Below are positions 6,211 through 9,401 of a stretch of 9,401 nt of DNA, one piece after another. The position numbers and the translations under genes were made by a program. Numbering within the stretch: the first letter of the stretch is position 1; the number at the start of each line of letters is the position of its first letter. The stretch is taken from NCBI GenBank assembly GCA_030039095.1, contig JASHQP010000399.1, positions 1 to 9,401 of the forward strand, given 5' to 3'. The DNA comes from Streptosporangiaceae bacterium. GTDB taxonomy: Bacteria; Actinomycetota; Actinomycetes; Streptosporangiales; Streptosporangiaceae. Below the pieces are notes generated by a model. That model did no database searches. It saw only the letters and a list, made by a program, of their open reading frames with translations, and was not told the DNA's origin.

Positions 6211-6909
6211 ATGTACAAGCTCACCGGCGTGACCAAGAACTACCAGAAGGGCCGCGCCACCGTGCACGCGCTGCAGGGCGTCGACCTCGTGATCTCCGGC
6301 GGGGAGTGGCTCGCCATCCAGGGCCCGACCGGGCACGGCAAGACCACGCTGCTGCAGATGCTCGGCGGCCTTGACCGGCCCACGTCCGGCATCGTCGAGT
6401 TCGACGGGCATGACCTGGCCCAGATGAGGGAGAGCCAGGTGACCAAGGTCAGGGCGGCGTCGATCGGGTTCATCTTCCAGACGTTCAACCTGATCCCAAC
6501 GCTCAGCGCGCAGGAGAACGTGGAAACCGCGCTGGTGCCGCTCGGCATCAGCGCGGGCGAGCGGCGGGCCCGGGCGATGCGGGGCCTCGAGGGAGTCGGC
6601 CTCGGCGACCGCGCCAGGCACCTGCCCTCCGAGCTGTCCGGCGGCCAGCAGCAGCGGGTGGCCATCGCCAGGGCGCTGGTCAAGGAGCCGAAGGTGCTGC
6701 TCGCCGACGAGCCAACCGGCAACCTCGACGAGGGCACCAGGGACGAGATCATCGCGCTGCTCGAGGGACTCTGGCGGGACCGTGGGCTGACCCTGGTCCT
6801 GATCACTCACGACAGCTCGGTTGCCCGCAGGGCCCAGCGCGTCGCGCTGATGCGAAACGGCAAGCTGTCGATCAGGCAGGACACCAGGGGCGGCGCCGCC
6901 ACCACCTGA
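6211..6909 (+). CDS. ABC transporter ATPase, MacB/LolD type
   Basis: This 232-residue nucleotide-binding subunit drives the permease encoded just upstream. It has Walker A GPTGHGKTT (38-46), the Q-loop glutamine Q90 in FIFQTFNLIP (the MacB/LolD-type form), the ABC signature LSGGQ (142-146), Walker B VLLADE (162-167, catalytic E167), a D-loop in GNLDE and the switch histidine H200 in LITHD. All catalytic elements are intact. Walker A has His where Ser is usual, but this position is not catalytic. AGGAG at 6198-6202 lies 8 nt before the ATG. The gap from the permease stop is 40 bp and contains a tandem GCGGACAGC pair but no terminator, so the two genes form one operon. The short C-terminus, with no extra domain, matches stand-alone MacB-type ATPases of Gram-positives. 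Confidence 0.95.
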   Translation: MYKLTGVTKNYQKGRATVHALQGVDLVISGGEWLAIQGPTGHGKTTLLQMLGGLDRPTSGIVEFDGHDLAQMRESQVTKVRAASIGFIFQTFNLIPTLSAQENVETALVPLGISAGERRARAMRGLEGVGLGDRARHLPSELSGGQQQRVAIARALVKEPKVLLADEPTGNLDEGTRDEIIALLEGLWRDRGLTLVLITHDSSVARRAQRVALMRNGKLSIRQDTRGGAATT

Positions 6910-6927
6910 CGCCTCGCCCGGGCGTGG

Positions 6928-6972
6928 CCCCGCCGCCCTTATCCATTCGCCCGGTCAGGACGGCGGGGTTTC
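6928..6972 (+). terminator. Likely shared terminator between convergent genes
   Basis: A perfect 8-bp stem (CCCCGCCG 6928-6935 with CGGCGGGG 6961-6968) encloses a 25-nt loop and is followed by TTT. It fills the 68-bp gap between the ABC ATPase stop and the stop of the convergent regulator gene. The T-run is short and the loop long, so strength is uncertain, but the position fits an operon end. Confidence 0.5.
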
Positions 6973-6977
6973 GCTCT

Positions 6978-9035
6978 TCAGGTGTAGGGGAGGGCCAGCT
7001 CACACCAGACGGCCTTGCCGGAGAGCGTGCGCCGCGCACCCCAGCGCTCGGATAGCTGGCTCACGACCTGCAGGCCGCGGCCTCGCTCGTCGTCGTCGCT
7101 CGCGTGCCGCAGCCGGGGCAGGGCCGCCGAGTCGTCGTGGACCTCGCACACCAGTCCTTCCTCGCGTACCAGGCGCAGCGCGATCGACCCCTGGGCGTAC
7201 CGGACCGCGTTGGTGACGAGCTCGGAGGCGAGCAGTTCCGCCGTCGGGATCAGCTCGGCCAGGCCCCAGCGCTTCAGCCGCCTGCGGACGAGCATGCGTG
7301 CCCGGCGCGCGGACGTCAGCTCGGTGGCGAGCTTCCAGGTGACGTGCTGATCCGGCGCCAACCGGTTGAGCCTGGCCAGCAGCACCGCGATGTCGTCTCT
7401 TTGATGGTCGGCGTACACGCTGGCGAGCGTCGCCTTGCACAGATCCTCGAGCGGCCGGGTTGCCGAGCCGGGACCGAACGTCTCCTGCAGCCGGGTCAGC
7501 CCTTCGTCGATGTCGCTGGCGCGCCGTTCCACCAGCCCGTCGGTGTAGAGGACGAGCAGGCTGCCATTCCGGATCTTGAATATTCGCGTCTGGATCGGCC
7601 CCGACCCGATGCCGAGCGGCGGCGCCGGTGCGACATCAAGGAACTGGCTGCTGCCATCCGGCGAGACCAGCAGCGGCGGCAGGTGGCCGGCCGAGGCGAC
7701 CTCGCAGCTGCCGGAGACCGCGTCGAAGATCGCGTACACGCAGGTGGCGAAGTGCGGCTCGCGCTGGCCGAGATCGTGCATGAGCTCGTCAAGCTGCTGC
7801 AGCGTCTCGGCCGGCGGCAGCTCGAGCCGGGCGAGCGTCCGGATCGCGGTGCGCAGCCTGCCCATGGTGACCGCGGCGCGCACCCCGTGGCCGGCCACGT
7901 CGCCGACCACGAGCGCCACCCGGCCGCCCGGCAGCGCGATCGACTCGTACCAGTCCCCGCCCACCTCGATCATCTTGCTGCCGGGCAGGTAGCGGTGCCG
8001 GACCTCGACCGAGGACGGCGCGGAGAGCCCGGTCGGCAGCAGACTGCGCTGCAGCGTCAGCGCGGTGGCGCGCTCCCTGCTGTACCGCCGCGCATTGTCG
8101 ATGAAGATCGCCGCGCGGGACGCGAACTCCATGCCGATCTCGGTGTCGTAAGCGTCGAACCGGCGGTACCCCTTGTACCGGGAACAGGCGAAGAAGCCGA
8201 GCGTGGTCCCCCGGGCGATCAGCGGCAGCAGCAGCATCGAGGTGCCGGCCATCAGCCTCGCCATCGGCCTGCGCCGCATCCCCCTGGCCAGGTCATCGGC
8301 GGCGTCCACGGTGACGTCGTGCATGACCGGCTTGCCGCTGTCCAGGCAGCGCGTGTACGGCGTGTCCTGCGGGTAGCTCAGGATCTCGCCGGTCGGGAAC
8401 GCCGCGTCCCAGCCCGGGTCGTCATCGTCATGGGCGATCGCGAGCCGGCGCACCAGGTGCTGCCCGTCGTAAGTGTCGCCTGGGAACTCATCCGCCCCGA
8501 CCAGACTCTCCAGTACCAGCAGCCCCGCGGAATTACAGAAGTGCGGAACGATGATGTTGACGAGCGCCGGCGCCATTTGGTCAATGTCGAGAGCGCCGCC
8601 GGTTCTGGCGAATGCGCCATCGAGCAGCGCGTGCCGCATCACCGCCGGATCAAGAAACCGTTCTTCCGACGGAGGGGCGATGCGCAGCACGAGCTGGGCG
8701 ACGAGCCGCGGGTCGGTGGAGCGCAGCGGCTGGACCGTGACGACCGCGTCGGCGTGGTGGCCGTTGCCGGTCTTGATCGTCAGCACCGCGGTGCTCTCAC
8801 GATCGGAGGAGGCGGCGTCGATGAGCGCCTGAAACCCGCTGCCGTAGGTGGACCCGGTCACCAGGGTGGCGAAATCCGTGTTGAGCAGGGAGCCCGGAAC
8901 TTCCGCGAGAACCTCGCCCGCCGCGCGGTCGTGCTGCAGGATGTGGCCTGACTTGTCGAGCCCGATCGTCAGCGTTCTCGCCGAGGTGCTGGACAGGAGC
9001 GCAGCGATGTCTGCTGCCATTCCGGATGCAACCAT
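6978..9035 (-). CDS. PAS-GAF-SpoIIE (PP2C) phosphatase with C-terminal HATPase domain
   Basis: This 685-residue cytosolic regulator is of the RsbU/SpoIIE class, which dephosphorylates an anti-anti-sigma (STAS) protein, here fused to an RsbW-like kinase domain. Domains in order: PAS-like 20-119, GAF 148-318, PP2C/SpoIIE 327-559, HATPase 565-680. The phosphatase has its metal aspartates: D361 in GGDWYE, D379 in VVGDVAGHG, D499 in LYTDGLVE and D547-D548 in RDDIAVL. The HATPase has N609 in ELVTNAVRYA (N box), HDDS at 633-636 and GRGL (652-655). ATG 9035 has GGAGGGAG (9051-9044) 8 nt upstream and a CATAAT -10 at 9083-9078. Earlier in-frame starts (9188, 9101) lack ribosome sites and lie upstream of that promoter. 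No membrane segment is seen. The input signal and partner STAS protein are not encoded in the window. Phosphatase plus kinase in one chain suggests self-contained switching, an inference. Confidence 0.92.
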   Translation of the reverse strand: MVASGMAADIAALLSSTSARTLTIGLDKSGHILQHDRAAGEVLAEVPGSLLNTDFATLVTGSTYGSGFQALIDAASSDRESTAVLTIKTGNGHHADAVVTVQPLRSTDPRLVAQLVLRIAPPSEERFLDPAVMRHALLDGAFARTGGALDIDQMAPALVNIIVPHFCNSAGLLVLESLVGADEFPGDTYDGQHLVRRLAIAHDDDDPGWDAAFPTGEILSYPQDTPYTRCLDSGKPVMHDVTVDAADDLARGMRRRPMARLMAGTSMLLLPLIARGTTLGFFACSRYKGYRRFDAYDTEIGMEFASRAAIFIDNARRYSRERATALTLQRSLLPTGLSAPSSVEVRHRYLPGSKMIEVGGDWYESIALPGGRVALVVGDVAGHGVRAAVTMGRLRTAIRTLARLELPPAETLQQLDELMHDLGQREPHFATCVYAIFDAVSGSCEVASAGHLPPLLVSPDGSSQFLDVAPAPPLGIGSGPIQTRIFKIRNGSLLVLYTDGLVERRASDIDEGLTRLQETFGPGSATRPLEDLCKATLASVYADHQRDDIAVLLARLNRLAPDQHVTWKLATELTSARRARMLVRRRLKRWGLAELIPTAELLASELVTNAVRYAQGSIALRLVREEGLVCEVHDDSAALPRLRHASDDDERGRGLQVVSQLSERWGARRTLSGKAVWCELALPYT

Positions 9036-9077
9036 CCGATGCGCTCCCTCCAGCGCCGTTCGCGGCTTGTTCGCCTC

Positions 9078-9083
9078 ATTATG
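9078..9083 (-). promoter_or_regulatory. Likely -10 element of the SpoIIE-type regulator gene
   Basis: Read on the minus strand this is CATAAT, 5 of 6 to TATAAT, in a locally AT-richer stretch (about 9061-9135). It predicts transcription from about 9071 and a leader of about 36 nt containing GGAGGGAG. The -35 is weak (TTCTCG at 18-bp spacing), as is common when an activator or alternative sigma factor helps. Confidence 0.45.
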
Positions 9084-9139
9084 GAACAGATTTCGTTGCA
9101 TCGAGAAAGAATGCTCAGCTGCCTTGACATTTACCGGCC

Positions 9140-9361
9140 CCAGCCGCCGCGCACCGCCCGGCCGCCGCACCTGACACCCCAGCCGCACCTCGCACCGCCA
9201 GCCGCCGCGCCCGGTGCCGACCTATGTCCCTCCGCCTAGCCATAGGGGTGACAGGCAGCGGGTGCCGCTACCGTGCGTAGCAGCCGACGCCATTTCACCG
9301 ACGCTGCGTTATTCCAATGTGACGCCAGCCGGGCTGCGACGCGTCTTGACATAGGAGCGTC
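9140..9361. other. Intergenic DNA with short repeats and dyads
   Basis: No gene is supported here. The stretch holds a 13-bp direct repeat CCAGCCGCCGCGC (9140-9152 and 9198-9210) and an inverted pair CCTATG/CATAGG spanning about 9222-9246. It also holds a near-perfect hairpin (9254-9261 with 9265-9272, one mismatch, 3-nt loop) and an inverted pair CGACGC (9337-9342)/GCGTCG (9357-9362). It probably carries control sites for the leftward regulator gene and possibly a rightward gene. Confidence 0.4.
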
Positions 9362-9400
9362 GTGCTAGCCGAGGCGCGCTATTTGCGCTTTATCTGCCAC
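9362..9400 (+). CDS. Possible start of a rightward gene cut by the window edge
   Basis: GTG at 9362 opens a frame (VLAEARYLRFICH) that runs off the right edge. AGGAG at 9353-9357 lies 4 nt before it, short but workable. Thirteen codons are too few to identify a family or to prove coding. It would be transcribed divergently from the SpoIIE-type gene. Confidence 0.25.
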   Translation, partial: MLAEARYLRFICH

Positions 9401-9401
9401 G

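Noticed and set aside
4713..6236. Long minus-strand frames across the permease, including a proline-rich one
   Set aside because: The poly-Pro and Ala/Thr-rich runs are the complement of the glycine codon tracts; no ribosome site or family match.
7104..8951. 615-codon plus-strand open frame opposite the SpoIIE-type gene
   Set aside because: Arg/Gln/His/Asp-rich antisense shadow; the minus-strand protein has complete PP2C and HATPase motifs.
9346..9351. Perfect TTGACA as a rightward -35
   Set aside because: No acceptable -10 lies 15-19 bp downstream, and the GTG at 9362 would fall inside the promoter.
1..9401. tRNA, rRNA, CRISPR array, insertion sequence or attachment site
   Set aside because: No cloverleaf-like segment, evenly spaced palindromic repeats, transposase motif or terminal inverted repeats were found by eye.

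Overview
The window is high-GC DNA (roughly 70% G+C, with G or C at most third codon positions). Its gene content is actinomycete-like: a hopanoid gene pair, a MacB/FtsX-type ABC pair and a PAS-GAF-SpoIIE-HATPase regulator. A filamentous actinomycete (Streptomycetales, Streptosporangiales or a relative) fits best. The genus cannot be fixed from the sequence.

Layout, left to right. (1) 2-1984, plus strand: the end of an isoprenoid/hopanoid operon. IspH (HMBPP reductase, last step of the MEP pathway) is followed with no gap by HpnH, the radical-SAM enzyme that joins a 5'-deoxyadenosyl group to hopene. The ispH frame is open to the left edge, so its true start, or an upstream fused domain, lies outside the window. 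(2) 2003-2431, minus strand: a small four-helix membrane protein of unknown function, convergent with hpnH. (3) 2801-4336, plus strand: a GT-C fold (GT39/ArnT-like) polytopic glycosyltransferase starting at TTG. (4) 4602-6909, plus strand: a two-gene ABC transporter, with a MacB/FtsX-type permease that carries two glycine-rich segments, then its ATPase. A 265-bp leader before it holds 11-bp-phased direct repeats typical of OmpR-family response-regulator sites. (5) 6978-9035, minus strand: a 685-residue PAS-GAF-PP2C(SpoIIE)-HATPase protein of the kind that controls partner-switching sigma-factor circuits. It converges on the ABC operon across a likely shared terminator. (6) 9036-9401: regulatory DNA for this gene, with a possible start of a rightward gene at the very edge.

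The first two genes act together: IspH supplies IPP/DMAPP, which become squalene and hopene, and HpnH starts hopanoid side-chain extension. The other genes look like independent envelope or stress units (glycan transfer, export or envelope stress, environmental sensing). No mobile element, CRISPR array, rRNA or tRNA was seen. I found no clear new multi-gene system. The least ordinary items are the glycine-rich permease, with an exact in-frame 28-bp repeat spaced 900 bp apart, its phased upstream repeats, the open N-terminus of ispH, and short leader ORFs ahead of the small membrane protein.
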